From the NCBI GenBank assembly GCA_949825065.1, contig OX463848.1:40035380-40099379 (forward strand): a stretch of 64,000 nucleotides of DNA, read 5' to 3'. The notes under the pieces are model-generated. The model made no database searches. It saw nothing but the letters and a program-made list of their open reading frames with translations, and had not been told where the DNA came from. The position numbers were made by a program, and so were the translations under genes. This document shows positions 33,353 to 43,924 of this stretch, piece by piece. The DNA is from Odontocerum albicorne. Lineage: Eukaryota; Arthropoda; Insecta; Trichoptera; Odontoceridae. Position 1 is the first letter of the stretch. Every line of letters begins with the position of its first letter.

Positions 33353-33720
33353 TATAGTTAAGGCATTAACACTGTGGAAGTTTAAAGACATTGTAATTTG
33401 TTTAGTCTAACACTGTTTATTCCACTTTATGTAACAACGGTATAACCCTACCGGTTTCAAGGTTTTCACCTTATCATTTTTTTCTAGCCTGGCGAGTTTA
33501 TTGCCATGTGGCAATCTCTTCCAACCAGCTAGAAAGATGTTTTTATAGGCCCTAAGTGAAAACCAAACTGGAATCCCATTTAAAAAAATCTGGGTTCCAG
33601 CGGGGATCGAACCCAAATTGATCATGAGGGGTGATAAGGTGAAAACCTTGAAACCGGTAGGGCTATACCGTTATATACACATAATGTGGAATAAACAGAA
33701 TTTGAATAAACAACTTACAA
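33353..33720. mobile_element. PLE terminal repeats as an inverted pair, split by a SINE
   Basis: Left arm 33353-33480 (GTTAAGGCATTAAC to GGTTTTCACCTTATCA) and right arm ~33621-33720 are inverted copies of the PLE terminus. No coding sequence remains. A minus-oriented SINE (33484-33617) separates them. Imperfect ACATA-type flanks may be the PLE target duplication. Confidence 0.85.
33484..33617 (-). mobile_element. SINE nested in a PLE
   Basis: AGCCTGGCGAGTTTATTGCC, AATCTCTTCCAACCAGCTAG, AATCTGGGTTCCAGCGGGGA, TCGAACCC (box B reversed). The head ends just after box B. Confidence 0.85.
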
Positions 33721-33869
33721 CTACATACATAGATTATATTGATTTCTGTTTATTAACGCGACACATGTTTCTTATTAATATTCCGAGGCTCTATTTAAGC
33801 AACATTTTTTTCATTGATCAAAGGTAATTGTTTTTATAGTACTTTGTAAAAATCCATATAACGTACATA

Positions 33870-34090
33870 CATATATCATCACGCCGTGTTCCTTGTGGGG
33901 TACACAGAGATAACACATCTCCAAACTTTTTTGTCCAAGAACAAGACTTTCGCCTTCTTTACATTCATACATCTTGTCATTCACAATATTCTATTATTCA
34001 TACTTTTCACCCTTTCAAAATATTGTTATAAATTACAATTTATCACTACGACACTTGATTTCCCTCTTATTTCGAAGTTCTCTTAGGGGA
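33870..34090 (-). pseudogene. LINE family D C-terminal tail
   Basis: CCGTGTTCCTTGTGGGGTAC is the reverse of the YP-E end. Upstream (minus) it follows the family consensus with heavy decay. Confidence 0.55.
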
Positions 34091-34975
34091 TTTTTTCAAT
34101 TAATTTAATTTTTATGATCCGATAGGAAATATAATAAGTAAAATGAAAATTTTGTAAAGTCACAGAAAAAAGTCGTGCAAAAATGATTTATATATTTAAG
34201 ATTTCAATTATTGACAATTTACATCTGTAATTATCATCAACATCTGGACAATCCTGGATGGATCAGTAGGACACTTATATTTTCATTATATCAACATTTC
34301 TGTGATCTTGACAAAATATTAAGTAACAGCGTTTTTTGGACAGTTAGTAAACAGTTTGATTTTTCAATTAGAAGACCTACAAACCCACCTTCTTAGAATG
34401 TCTTGCCGCCGAGGCCTGCGCTCTTCCAGGAAGCGACCTCAGGCCACTCTTGAGTTCTGTTTGAACTTGATACCTGTTGAGGTGAAGGCTCTCTCGGAGT
34501 GGCTCTTTACCGTATTGTGTCATCATCATCGTGGCGTGGTTTATTTGGACATTGTTGTTTGGACAACAAGCCGCGAGTTGGGATGACGGAGCAGGTTTTT
34601 ATGTGATGCAGAAAGAAAGTCGTGTCTAGCGGATTGATCAGCACACAGTCATGTATATTTTATCACGCTATTTCTCACAAATTATACAGATAAGCGAGAA
34701 AGAGAGAGGAATTAAATACAATAATCAGGGTTTTTCATATTTATATCCTCAGTAAGATACAGGCGAAAGCCTTATATTCTGAATAAATGACAGTTAACAA
34801 ACCCAGATCAATATACTCGTAATTTGAGAATATTGACTTAAAATTAATACTACTTGTTAATCTGTCTTCTTTTTTGGTATATACTACGAGTACACATTGT
34901 ATTGTATAGGGTGAGGCATGACTCTTGCTACAAAAATACATTTAAATAGTAATGACATGATTTTTATGTAGTTGT
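34091..34975. other. Unassigned, with GC-rich islet 34370-34600
   Basis: The islet holds a 76-codon plus frame (34356-34586) starting after a weak context, with no recognised motif, and competing frames on the minus strand. The rest is AT-rich. Confidence 0.35.
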
Positions 34976-34979
34976 GTGG

Positions 34980-35215
34980 GCTTTTAGTAGGGTGTGGGCT
35001 GAAAAACATCTGGTGTCCCCGTGGCTGGGTTCGCCCTATATTGGTGGGGTGTATCTTGGCCGAGGGGGTGCTATTAGATGAGCCCAGACCTTTTGATAGC
35101 TTCTGTATTTAATGTATTATCTGCAATTTATGTGTTTTAGAAGTGTTATTTAAATATAATCTGTACATACTATGTTGCTATCAATAAACCTATTATTTAT
35201 TTACTTATTTATTTA
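34980..35215 (+). mobile_element. LINE 3' end, family M
   Basis: GGCTGAAAAACATCTGGTGT, CCCGTGGCTGGGTTCGCCC, GAGCCCAGACCTTTTGATAG, then TTGCTATCAATAAACC and TTTA repeats. Homologous in inverse orientation to 9285-9545 and 43925-44330. Confidence 0.75.
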
Positions 35216-35222
35216 TATATTT

Positions 35223-35316
35223 GTTCAGACTGTAATGTGGCTATATGTGGCAGACTGTAATGTGGATATGTTCAGACTGTAATGTGGGTATAATTCCAGC
35301 CACATTGCAGTCTGAA
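35223..35316. repeat. Short repeat with inverted ends
   Basis: GTTCAGACTGTAATGTGG (35223-35240) is inverted at 35299-35316 with one mismatch. The motif also occurs twice directly in between (CAGACTGTAATGTGG). Confidence 0.85.
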
Positions 35317-35343
35317 CTACTACATAAAAATAATGTCATTATT

Positions 35344-35624
35344 GTTGTTTATAGTTAAGGCATTAACGTTGTGGAGGTTTAAAGACATTGTATTTTTTTT
35401 TTATCAAACACTGTTTATTCCACTTTTTTGTGACGGTATAACCCTACCGGTTTCAAGGCTTTCACATCATCTTCAGGGGAGCACAAACAAGACTAAATGC
35501 TGTTCGAACTGGTACCGATATACACGCTTCAACGGTTGAAATATGAGGTGAAATCCTTGAAACCGGTAGGGTTATACCGTCACAAAAAAAGTAGATTAAA
35601 CAGTGTTTTATAAAAATAAATTAC
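35344..35624. mobile_element. PLE mini-insertion: two inverted termini only
   Basis: Flanked by an 11-bp target duplication ATGTCATTATT (35333-35343, 35625-35635). Contains only the left terminus (to about 35538) and an inverted partial terminus (about 35540-35624); no ORF. Confidence 0.9.
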
Positions 35625-35683
35625 ATGTCATTATTATTTCAATTTATTTTTGTAGCAAGAATCATGCCCCACCCTATATTTTA

Positions 35684-35890
35684 CAACACAATCGTTGTAT
35701 ACAGTATAACATCGAAAGCTTATTGCCTTGTGGAAATCTCTTCCAGCCAACCAGAAATATGTTAAAGTGGCTTTAAGGGGAAAATCAGACTGGAATCTTT
35801 TTTTTAAATATCTCCGTTCCAGCGGGATTTGAACCTGCATTCTCCGAGTTGTGATACATGCGTCTTACCAACTAGGCCACGAAGGTCGTA
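35684..35890 (-). mobile_element. SINE, minus, nearly complete
   Basis: CGTTGTATACAGTATAACATC, GGAAATCTCTTCCAGCCAAC, TCCAGCGGGATTTGAACC (box B), TTACCAACTAGGCCACGAAG (box A). About 200 bp. Confidence 0.88.
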
Positions 35891-35984
35891 TTATATACTC
35901 GTATATATTTTATATAACATATAGTTATCATGGAAAATTAAGGAATAAACTAAAACCGTTGGGAATTTTCGTTCACATTTCTTT

Positions 35985-37210
35985 TTAATTAAAAAAATTA
36001 TAACTTAGGTATTTATTAGTTGTATTAAATTACTTTTTCTTTTAAACTTATTTATTAAAATACTTTTTCGTTTAAACTTATTTATTAGTTGTATTAAATT
36101 ATTGTACTTTTTCGTTTCAACTTATTTATTAAAATAATTTTTCGTTTAAAATTATTTAGTATGTTAGTTACTTTTTTTTATTAGTTGTATTAAATTACTT
36201 TTTCGTTTAAACTTTTTTTGTTAGTTGTATTAAATTACTTTTTCGTTTACACTTTTTTTATTACTTGTATTAAATGTATTTTTCGTTTAAACTTTTTTTA
36301 TTAGTTGTATCAAATTACTGTTTCGTTGAAACTTTTTTTACTAGTTGTATTAAATTGCTTTTTCGTTTAAACTTCTTTTTATTAGTTGTATTAAATTACT
36401 GTTTCGTTTAAACTTATTTATTAGTTGTATTAAATAACTTTTTCGTTTCAACTTCTTTTATTAATTGTATTAAATATTTTTTTTCTTTTAAACTTTTTTT
36501 ATTAGTTGTATTAAATTACTGTTTCTTTTTAACTTATTTATTAGTTGTATTAAATAACTTTTTCGTTTCAACTTTTTTTATTAATTGTATTAAATTATTT
36601 ATTTCGTTTAAACTTTTTTTATTAGTTGTATTAAATTACTATTTCGTGAAAACTTTTTTTATTAGTTGTTTTAAATTACTTTTTCTTTTAAACTTATTTA
36701 TTAAAATACTTTTTCGTTTAAACTTATTTATTAGTTGTATTAAATTATTTTTTAGTTTAAACTTATTTGTTTAAATACTTTTTCGTTTAAACTTTTTTAT
36801 TAGTTGTATTAAATTACACTTTTTTTATTACTTGTATTAAATGTCTTTTTGTTCAAACTTTTTTTATTAGTTGTATCAAATTACTGTTTCGTTTAAACTT
36901 TTTTTACTATTTGTATTAAATTACTTTTTCGTTTAAACTTTTTTTTATTAGTTGTATCAAATTACTGTTTCGTTAAAAAAAAATTACTAGTTGTATTTAA
37001 TTACTTTTTCGTTTAAACTTTTTTTTATTAGTTGTATTAAATTACTGTTTCGTTTTAACTTATTTATTAGTTGTATTAAATAACTTTTTTTATTAATTGT
37101 ATTAAATTATTTATTTCGTTTAAACTTTTTTTATTAGTTGTATTAAATTACTATTTCGTGAAAACTTTTTTTATTAGTTGTATTAAATTACTTTTTCGTT
37201 TCAACTTTTT
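35985..37210. repeat. AT-rich minisatellite, ~40-bp unit, about 28 copies
   Basis: Degenerate units of the form TTATTAGTTGTATTAAATTA then CTTTTTCGTTTAAACTT. Unit lengths vary through poly-T slippage. Larger blocks repeat (for example around 36410-36660 and 37040-37170). Confidence 0.9.
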
Positions 37211-37369
37211 AAATTCTAGAATATACTTTTTTTATAATTATCGTAGTTATATAATGTCGCAAATTGACCTACTGCCTGTTGTTACGGAAGTAATACAACC
37301 ACTGTCTCTCCCTCTTAACTTCCGTCGTCTAATCTGAAAGACTAGGTATCAAACGGACAACAGGCAAAT

Positions 37370-37690
37370 CGCCGATTAATGGCGGATCCGTTAGACGGAG
37401 TGTGACCTAAAAGAACAGGCATCTTGTGGGCTACCCGACCCGACTTGTGGCGTGGCCTTGCTTTTTTCTACCTCGGAAGGAGTGGTATACTCTTAGTAGG
37501 ATCAAATTCGGATTGGGCCGTACTGCATATGATATGCACAAGTGGGGCCAAACGAAGACGCCTTTCTGTGACTACGAGGATATTTAACCCATGGATCACA
37601 TCGTACACTTCTGCCCACTGTATGCGTACTTTGGAGGAGTGCATGAACTATGAATACACAACACCGGACGGCGCACTGTATGTGAGGGGC
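37370..37690 (+). pseudogene. LINE RT C-terminal Cys/His region
   Basis: Frames together read WYTLSRIKFGLGRTAYDMHK, WGQTKTPFCDYEDI, stop, MDHIVHFCPLYAYFGG. The pattern LNRxRTGxGR...HKWG...C-C...HIV-xCP is the conserved end of many insect LINE RT ORFs. The second Cys is replaced (CDY for CDC) and an in-frame stop lies at about 37588. A shifted 89-codon frame here is a shadow. Confidence 0.8.
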
Positions 37691-38135
37691 TAAACGCAGA
37701 AGTTATGTAATTTGAGAAAAAAAATATTAAATAAATAATATTCATCAAGACGCTTAATAAATATCCTAGACAAATTTTATTGATTCTTAATAAAATCAAT
37801 TCGTAATAAAATAAACACTTTGAAGTTTATATTTTATTCAAAGATTATCATAAAGTGTATCAACTATAGACGAGGCTAGACAAAATCGCTCGTATAGCGA
37901 TCAGCTCAAGAAGGCAATAAATGTTTTCAGACATATTATAATTGCCTAATTTCCTGTCAAGCCCAGTTGCAATTTGCATATTTCAGATTAATTATCCAGT
38001 TAGCATATTAATATTGACGCCTGATCACATTATGACAAACACTTTTACTGTTGAAGCAATCGTTTCAGCTCAAATGTATGATTTCATAAAATTGTCAACT
38101 GTGTTATTGCTTGGCATTTGATTATATCTGACCGG
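37691..38135. other. Unique non-repeat sequence
   Basis: AT-rich with several TAAT-type motifs. No ORF. Could be ordinary intronic or intergenic sequence. Confidence 0.4.
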
Positions 38136-38139
38136 TCAG

Positions 38140-38800
38140 CGAAGCTCGATTTAGACTGATAATATTGTTGTTCTATAGATGTTCTTATTAATCGAATTCT
38201 ATTGAAATATATATATATTTTTTTATTAAACAAAGTAAATTCTTGTACAAACATTTGTCAAGGCTATACCTATATACAAATTTATTACTTAACTAATCTT
38301 AATTATATGTTATAATTTATGAACTTACTTAATCTTATTTTCCTACATATCATTTTATTTTATTTATTCAATCTTAATATATGAGATCTTAGAAATAATT
38401 AACACCTACATACTACTTATAACTAGATAACAATTCTTACACTAATTATTTAGCAAAAACAAGTCCACTCGTTCAGGCTACTTGTATTCCATCAAATTGA
38501 CTCAGACCTTGGTCGTCCCAGCTAATACTGAAGGTGGACTAGTCAGGCAACAGATAATGCTTCGGGACCTTGTGCTTATAATTTCTACTGTCCTATAGAT
38601 TTATCACATAATTGACATGTGAGAGCATTCAGCTTATACTCCGACAAGTATACCTTTAGGGTTGGAATCGAATCACTCAATTCTGAGACCAAATCACTAT
38701 TGAAAACCTCCAAAGCTGCCTGGGCAGATAGCCAATACTTTATATGACAAAACTGATTGGGTCTTGCCTTTATAAACCGCGTAAACATGTGTGAGAATCA
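38140..38800. repeat. Unnamed dispersed repeat, copy interrupted by a LINE
   Basis: 38148-38205 and 38580-38710 match 61290-61350 and 61395-61520, including GACTGATAATATTGTTGTTC and CTCCGACAAGTATACCTTTA. Between them lies a LINE 3' end (38215-38580). A 67-codon minus frame 38788-38585 falls in the distal part; the last ~37 codons are shared with the 61-kb copy. Family unknown. Confidence 0.7.
38215..38580 (-). mobile_element. LINE family H 3' end inserted in another repeat
   Basis: Matches the 3' portion of 13945-14330 nearly base for base (GCCAAGGCTAT, TCGTCCCAGCTAATACTG, AGGCAACAGATAATGCTTCG). Severely 5'-truncated; oligo-T on the left is consistent with a minus-strand poly-A end. Confidence 0.82.
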
Positions 38801-38929
38801 CAGAAGGGGGAATTATATAGTTGCTCTCACTGAACAGTGGATAAAGACTAGAATAATGGATATACAAAGCACCCTTGTGGAGAGTGTGCTGTCTTATTCT
38901 TCAGTTTCAATCCTGGGGATTGGTTAGCA

Positions 38930-39460
38930 GGAAAACTTAGCATCTCCTTTTCCACTCCGCTCGGTCTTCAGCGATCCTCTTGAGATCTGTATAGGAGGTG
39001 CAGTCCATATCGTGGCATATTTGCTCCAGATACTTCCGGCGAAGACGCTCTCTGCCAATCGATTCCTCAATCATTCCCTCCAGTATACTCGTATTGTGCA
39101 GGAGATTTTCATGTCGCAGTATATGACCCATCCATTCTGCACGCCTTTCCGATATGGTGTTCGACAGGTGCCTGGTTTCTTCGATCCTGCTGAGAACCTC
39201 GTCATTTGTAATGTGGTCTCTCCAAGAAATCCTTAGGATTCGTCTATAGGTTCACATCTCGAAGACCTTCAATCTTTTTAGATCGCTTTCGCCTATGCAC
39301 CATATCTCGCAACCATACATCAAAATACTCCACACATATGTTTTGACCAATTGCTTGCGGAGCTTTAGATCCATGTTGTTGGATTCGAAAATCTTTGATT
39401 TCTGCTGTCTAAACGGCGCTATATAAATTGTCCCTTTAATATTATTATTATTATGAAGCT
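38930..39460 (-). pseudogene. RTE-like LINE RT C-terminus (family I)
   Basis: Minus frames read NNMDLKLRKQLVKTYVWSIL, then a KRLKVFEM block, RILRISWRDHITNDEVLSRI, RRAEWMGHILRHENLLH and RKYLEQICHDMDC-SYTDLKRIAEDRAEW. This is the textbook post-palm tail of RTE elements. There are several stops. A better copy is at 60765-61290. Confidence 0.85.
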
Positions 39461-39525
39461 ATAATTTCGATAATATTTATTTTTAGAAATTAAGGAAAAT
39501 TTTGTTTCAAAAAAAATATTTGTTT

Positions 39526-39690
39526 TAACGTTTTCGTTGTATACAGTATAACCAGTAGAATTTATTGGCATGTGGCAATCTCTTTCAACCAACCAGAAAT
39601 ATGTTAAAGATATCTTAAATTAAAACTGGACGAGAATCCTTTTTAATAAAATTGGTGTATAACGGGAATCCAAAAATGCTTAATTTATCC
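39526..39690 (-). mobile_element. SINE, minus
   Basis: TTTCGTTGTATACAGTATAACC, GGCAATCTCTTTCAACCAAC; the box B site is eroded and the head is lost. Confidence 0.8.
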
Positions 39691-39857
39691 ACCGTTGTAT
39701 ACAATATATCAATATTGGACATTTCGTTCAACATGGTCGTTATTCCGTATGCGAGTGGTGACGCTCCTAATAGCTCGTTCGTGAATGCGGCACCGACAAC
39801 AATCTTAATTTACAATAGTTGAAATATTTGTATGGTGGATTAAACAAAAGTGTATTA

Positions 39858-40072
39858 TAGTTCGGAAATTCTAGGATGAGTCCTGTGACAGCTCACAAAT
39901 TGGCCCCAATACAACCTTGTAACGATGTTCAGTAATTTTAATTATTTTATCAACTTTCATATAAGCCTCAATTCTAATAAATAGCAAGTTATTTAGGTAA
40001 ATACATTACATAAGGTTGTATTGGGGTAAATTTGTGAACTGTCACAGGACTCATCCTAGAATTTCCGAACTA
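39858..40072. mobile_element. Palindromic MITE, 215 bp, TA target
   Basis: TA on both sides (39856-39857, 40073-40074). Inverted repeats of about 65 bp start TAGTTCGGAAATTCTAGGAT, with an AT-rich centre. Only this copy is in the window. Tc1/mariner-type by TA target. Confidence 0.85.
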
Positions 40073-40147
40073 TAATCAAAAAAGGGATTCGATATTTTTC
40101 TAATAATAATTAGTATATGTACGTGTATATTATTTTATATATTATTT

Positions 40148-40754
40148 ATAGTTAAGCCATTAACATTGTGGAGTTTTAATGACATTGTAATTTGTTTAAA
40201 AAAACACTGTTTATTCCACTTTTTGTAAAGGTATAACCCTACCGGTTTCAAGGCTTTCACCTCATCTTCAGGGGAGCACAAACAAGACTGAATTGTGTTT
40301 GAACTGGTACCGAGATACACCACAAGAGATTTCGTGAACACAAATCCACCTTAACAAATCCTCTAATTTATTCTGAAATGGCTAATTATTATCACCGTGA
40401 AAACCATACATTTTCTATCGATGATGCCAAATTCTTACATATCAGTAGTAACGGAAATAAATTGGACAGATTAGAGGGCCTAGAGATTTTTAAGTCAGTG
40501 CATCGAGGTGAACATCTGGCAAACACATATATCCCAAGAATCTCTCCGCTGCTCGCCGAGGTTGTCCCATGCCTCCCTCATCCCCCAGTCCCCAACCCGA
40601 ATGTTTATCTTTAGAAGTGTGTATCTCGGTACCAGTTCAAACATAATTCAGCCTTGTTTGTGCTCCCCTAATGATGAGGTGAAAGCCTTTAAACCGGTAG
40701 GGTTATACCGTTACAAAAAGTGGAATAAATAGTGTTTGATTAAACAAATTAGAA
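40148..40754 (+). mobile_element. PLE, truncated, with both termini
   Basis: Flanked by ATATTATTT (40139-40147 and 40755-40763). Left terminus inverted relative to the right. The plus strand encodes the C-terminal endonuclease region (40378-40614: NYYHRENHTFSIDDAKFLHI, then RLEGLEIFKSVHRGEHLA). Upstream REHKS-type text is frameshifted near 40330. Confidence 0.9.
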
Positions 40755-40763
40755 ATATTATTT

Positions 40764-41480
40764 TATACACAGATACAGCAGATCTGCTTCTAGAGATATG
40801 AGTTCATACATTTATTCGTATGAATCCCTCAACAAATTCAAATTCGTTTTGTTGACATCTTGAAGAGCTTGGCTATGCCTTTGTTCCAATTATAGTACTT
40901 TCAAGTTGAGAAACACTGGATTATAAACAGGTATCACGTAATTACATATATATTGATACTGTAATTTGTAGTCCATCTTTATTGATAACAAATACATACT
41001 TTGTACTTGCAAACAAGTTAAGTATACTTAAGTCAATATAACCAATATGTGTATGCACTTAGGAAGACTTCCTTCTCTGTTTCTCTTACACAAGACACAT
41101 TATTTTCTATAACTGATCATTGAACTTAGTGAGCCCATCGACAGTTACATGAATTATTGTGGCCGGCGTCTCGGCAAAAAAGCGCGGTTCTCGAAGCACG
41201 TTCTAACTCAGCAATGTCGCCTCTCTTCTGTCTCTGGGTCTACCACAACCACGCCATGCCTTGCCGCTCCTTTTACCACTTCCTCGCCTCTCTATCCATT
41301 AATACGTCCTTAGTTTCGCGTCTTCTCAGTGGCGGATAGTGTTTTTTTTCTAAAGGAACTTCAAAATATTTGATTTTGAACTGTACGGTTTTGAATTTTG
41401 TTTATTTTTATATATATTTTATTGTGCAATGTGCAATATGGCGGGTTTGTTACCAAATGTCAATGTTATCCAACCAATCA
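40764..41480. other. No recognisable gene
   Basis: Unique sequence; a GC-richer patch at 41160-41340 has a 60-codon plus frame with no motif. A SINE body scrap (TATCCAACCAATC) lies near 41465. Confidence 0.4.
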
Positions 41481-41494
41481 TACAATTTTGTAGT

Positions 41495-41936
41495 TTGTTT
41501 AGTCAAACAATGTTTATTCTATTTTATGTAACGGTATAACCCTACTGGTTTCGAGGTTTTTACCTCATTATCAGGGAGCACAAACAAGACTGAATTATGT
41601 TCGAACTGGTACCGACATACACGCTTCTAATGACAACGGATAATCATGTGGCAAATACATACATTCCCAAGATCTCACCGCTGCTTGCTGAACTTATCTC
41701 CTGTCTCCCTCCGCCCACAATCCACAACCCGAGTTTTTACCATTAGAAGCGTATATGTCGGTACCAGTTCTATCATAATTCTGTTTTTTTTGTACTCCCC
41801 AGATGATGAGGCGAAAACCTTGAAACCGGTAGGGTTATATAGTTATATGTAGTGGAATAAATAGTGTGTGACTAAACAAATTACAATATATTTAAACCTC
41901 CACAGTGTCAATGCCTTAACTATAAATAATATATAG
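41495..41936 (+). mobile_element. PLE, strongly truncated, both termini
   Basis: Left terminus 41495-41625, then only the last ~35 codons of the endonuclease frame (CGSHTFP-like through PPPTIHNPS), then the right terminus to about 41936. Imperfect flanks CATACAATTTT/CATGCAATTGTT may be the target duplication. Confidence 0.82.
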
Positions 41937-42002
41937 TCATGCAATTGTTCAACAATACTGTAGGGAGCTAAAAGTGAGATTCATATTGCTGACTTAAGCT
42001 AC

Positions 42003-42523
42003 GGTTTCCTAAGAAAGCGGGTTCCTTATATAGCGCACGTTACATGACGTGATGCTGGCGCGCCGCCAGACGGCAGAAATGAGAACCCACAACGGTCAGT
42101 TGGAAGCTTTATTCCACATATTTTGTTTCAACTGGGCTTTCCTATAGTATTTGCTCTTCACATTATATAAATCTTCACTATTTCTTACAAAATCAATCAA
42201 TATTACGTCATTTTCGCTGGTCCAAATTACGTTTGCACTCATTTTTTATTGTAAAACGGTGTCCGCCACACGGGAAAAATCGTTCCACGACTGTTTGCTC
42301 CGCTATCACGGCCATCATGCAAATGGCAGTATTGCTTTTTGAAATTACACTCACAACCAACGCACTCTAGGAAACCAACGCCAATGGTTTGCATAGACAA
42401 TGTTTTATTACGTGCGCTATATAACGACACAACCAACTCTCTCTAGGAAACCACGCCATATGGTTTGCATAGACAATGTTTTGTTATGTGCGCTATATAA
42501 CGACACCACTTTCTTAGGAAACC
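42003..42523. mobile_element. Inverted-repeat element of unknown superfamily
   Basis: Ends GGTTTCCTAAGAAAG on the left and its inverse CTTTCTTAGGAAACC on the right; the similarity continues inward to TATATAGCGCAC. The right side carries two direct ~77-bp units (from 42365 and from 42442), each containing CTAGGAAACCA and GCGCTATATAACGACAC, i.e. serial copies of the terminus. No ORF of note. Confidence 0.7.
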
Positions 42524-42584
42524 AATGCTTTAGCGATCATCTGGATTAATCCGCAGATCATATTTTGTGGTACTGCGATGATAA

Positions 42585-42810
42585 TCGGGTTTCCAATCAG
42601 CTTTACGTCGGTTCATCTTTAGACCGATTGGTTACTAATCTAGTACCGTCTAACGATAGTTTTGCTGCATTTAATGTTTCTTTGAAAACGGTGGCCTGAC
42701 AACTTGCTGGGGTAGTTGAGCTCTACGAGTATATTTTAAGTCATTTAATAAGTATATTTACTGCACTTCGACCTATTCACTTTCTGCCGTGACATCGACA
42801 ATCCAATCAA
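42585..42810. repeat. Dispersed repeat shared with 51600-51840
   Basis: The two loci share CAGACTTT-like, ACCGATTGG, TAGTTTTGCTGC, TGACAACTTGCT and ATATATTTACTG blocks in the same order, diverged. Identity unknown. Confidence 0.6.
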
Positions 42811-42814
42811 TAAT

Positions 42815-43365
42815 TTTCGAAAGAGAAAATATCCTGACATATCATCAGACGGGGCTTTTGAGGTTTTGATGCCTTTTCCGACCACTTATCTACGTAAAAA
42901 TTATTTTCCACCCTCGTCTACATAAAAAAAAATAATATAGAAATCGGTCGACAAGTGGAAATAAATCTAAGGAGTAAACTTTGAAACATTGACCCCAGCA
43001 TTTATGATAAAATAAATAAAAAATCAGCTTGATCGTTCGCACAAAAACGATTTTAAATAATACATTTTTTTTAGAGAAATTATCATTTTTTTTGTAATAC
43101 TCGTATATCAAATGTAAACGTGTAAATTTGTTTCTTAAACTCAATAAATAAAGTATAAATTTACATTGTCAGTTTATATTAATTAGAAGTTAATAGCAAT
43201 TAAATCAAATTGCATAGGATTCACCTGCGAAAAAGTTTTGGAACCGATGACGTAGGATGTCCAAAAGAGTTGTTAAGAAAAACTTTGTGACATTTTTTTA
43301 TGTATCTTAAATATTTATTTAATAGTAACAACATGAAGGTCAAATGAGAATATTTAACAAAAATT
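42815..43365. other. No recognisable gene
   Basis: AT-rich. An 84-codon minus frame (42890-43144) is low-complexity and unsupported. Confidence 0.4.
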
Positions 43366-43366
43366 T

Positions 43367-43531
43367 TTACCCTCCAAAGCTAGACACGCCGCCACTGTCA
43401 CTCTCGTTCACCGCTCCGGTCCTCGACTGGTTCCCTGGCGCCAGGTCTTCGGTTTTTGCTGGTGCGCTGCCCGCCCTCGAGGGCACGACTCCGCGTAGCC
43501 CTCCATTGCATTCACACTGATTGCCATTGCA
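43367..43531 (-). other. GC-rich open frame, unidentified
   Basis: A 54-codon minus frame between in-frame TAA codons (upstream TAA at 43532-43534, stop at 43367-43369). It reads NQCECNGGLRGVVPSRAGSA, then a KTEDLAPGNQSR stretch, then NESDSGGVSSFGG at its end. Codon composition is far more GC-rich than the flanks. It could be the end of a host exon or a LINE ORF remnant. There is no methionine start, no pyrimidine tract and no relative in the window. Confidence 0.4.
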
Positions 43532-43790
43532 TTATTAACAGACAGTTTGACTTACAAAATATCTTAGGCTGAGAACAATTAAAAAATTAAAGAGAGGCAA
43601 GAATTTAATTAGGATACATTTCAGACTTTTAAATAAATATTTGTGACAGTGTTGCGTGCAAAGTGCCCTATAATTCTTTTTTGTATTAACATAATGTTCG
43701 TTATTGCACCAAAATGATACAATACAAATAAAATAAATAAACAATGGATTTGATTTTAAATTAATGATCAACTGTATTGTATTTTAAAAT
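43532..43790. other. No recognisable gene
   Basis: AT-rich spacer with a low-complexity minus frame. Confidence 0.4.
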
Positions 43791-43794
43791 ACTT

Positions 43795-43870
43795 TCGTTG
43801 TTTACAGTACCACCTGATGGACTTATTTATATACCGCAATTTTCTTCAATCATGTTATATGTTGCCCTAT
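43795..43870 (-). mobile_element. SINE 3' part, minus
   Basis: TTCGTTGTTTACAGTACCAC then CTGATGGACTTATTTATA and a diverged AATTTTCTTCAATCATG. Its ACAGTACCACCTGATGG form is close to the unit of the 51-bp satellite. Confidence 0.6.
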
Positions 43871-43924
43871 CGTATGGAATTCTTCTGGTTAGTCGAAAAG
43901 CCTAGAACGTTAAAACGTTTTCAA

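Noticed and set aside
42890..43144. 84-codon minus frame with Phe/Tyr-rich text
   Set aside because: Low-complexity AT-rich translation with no start or splice support.
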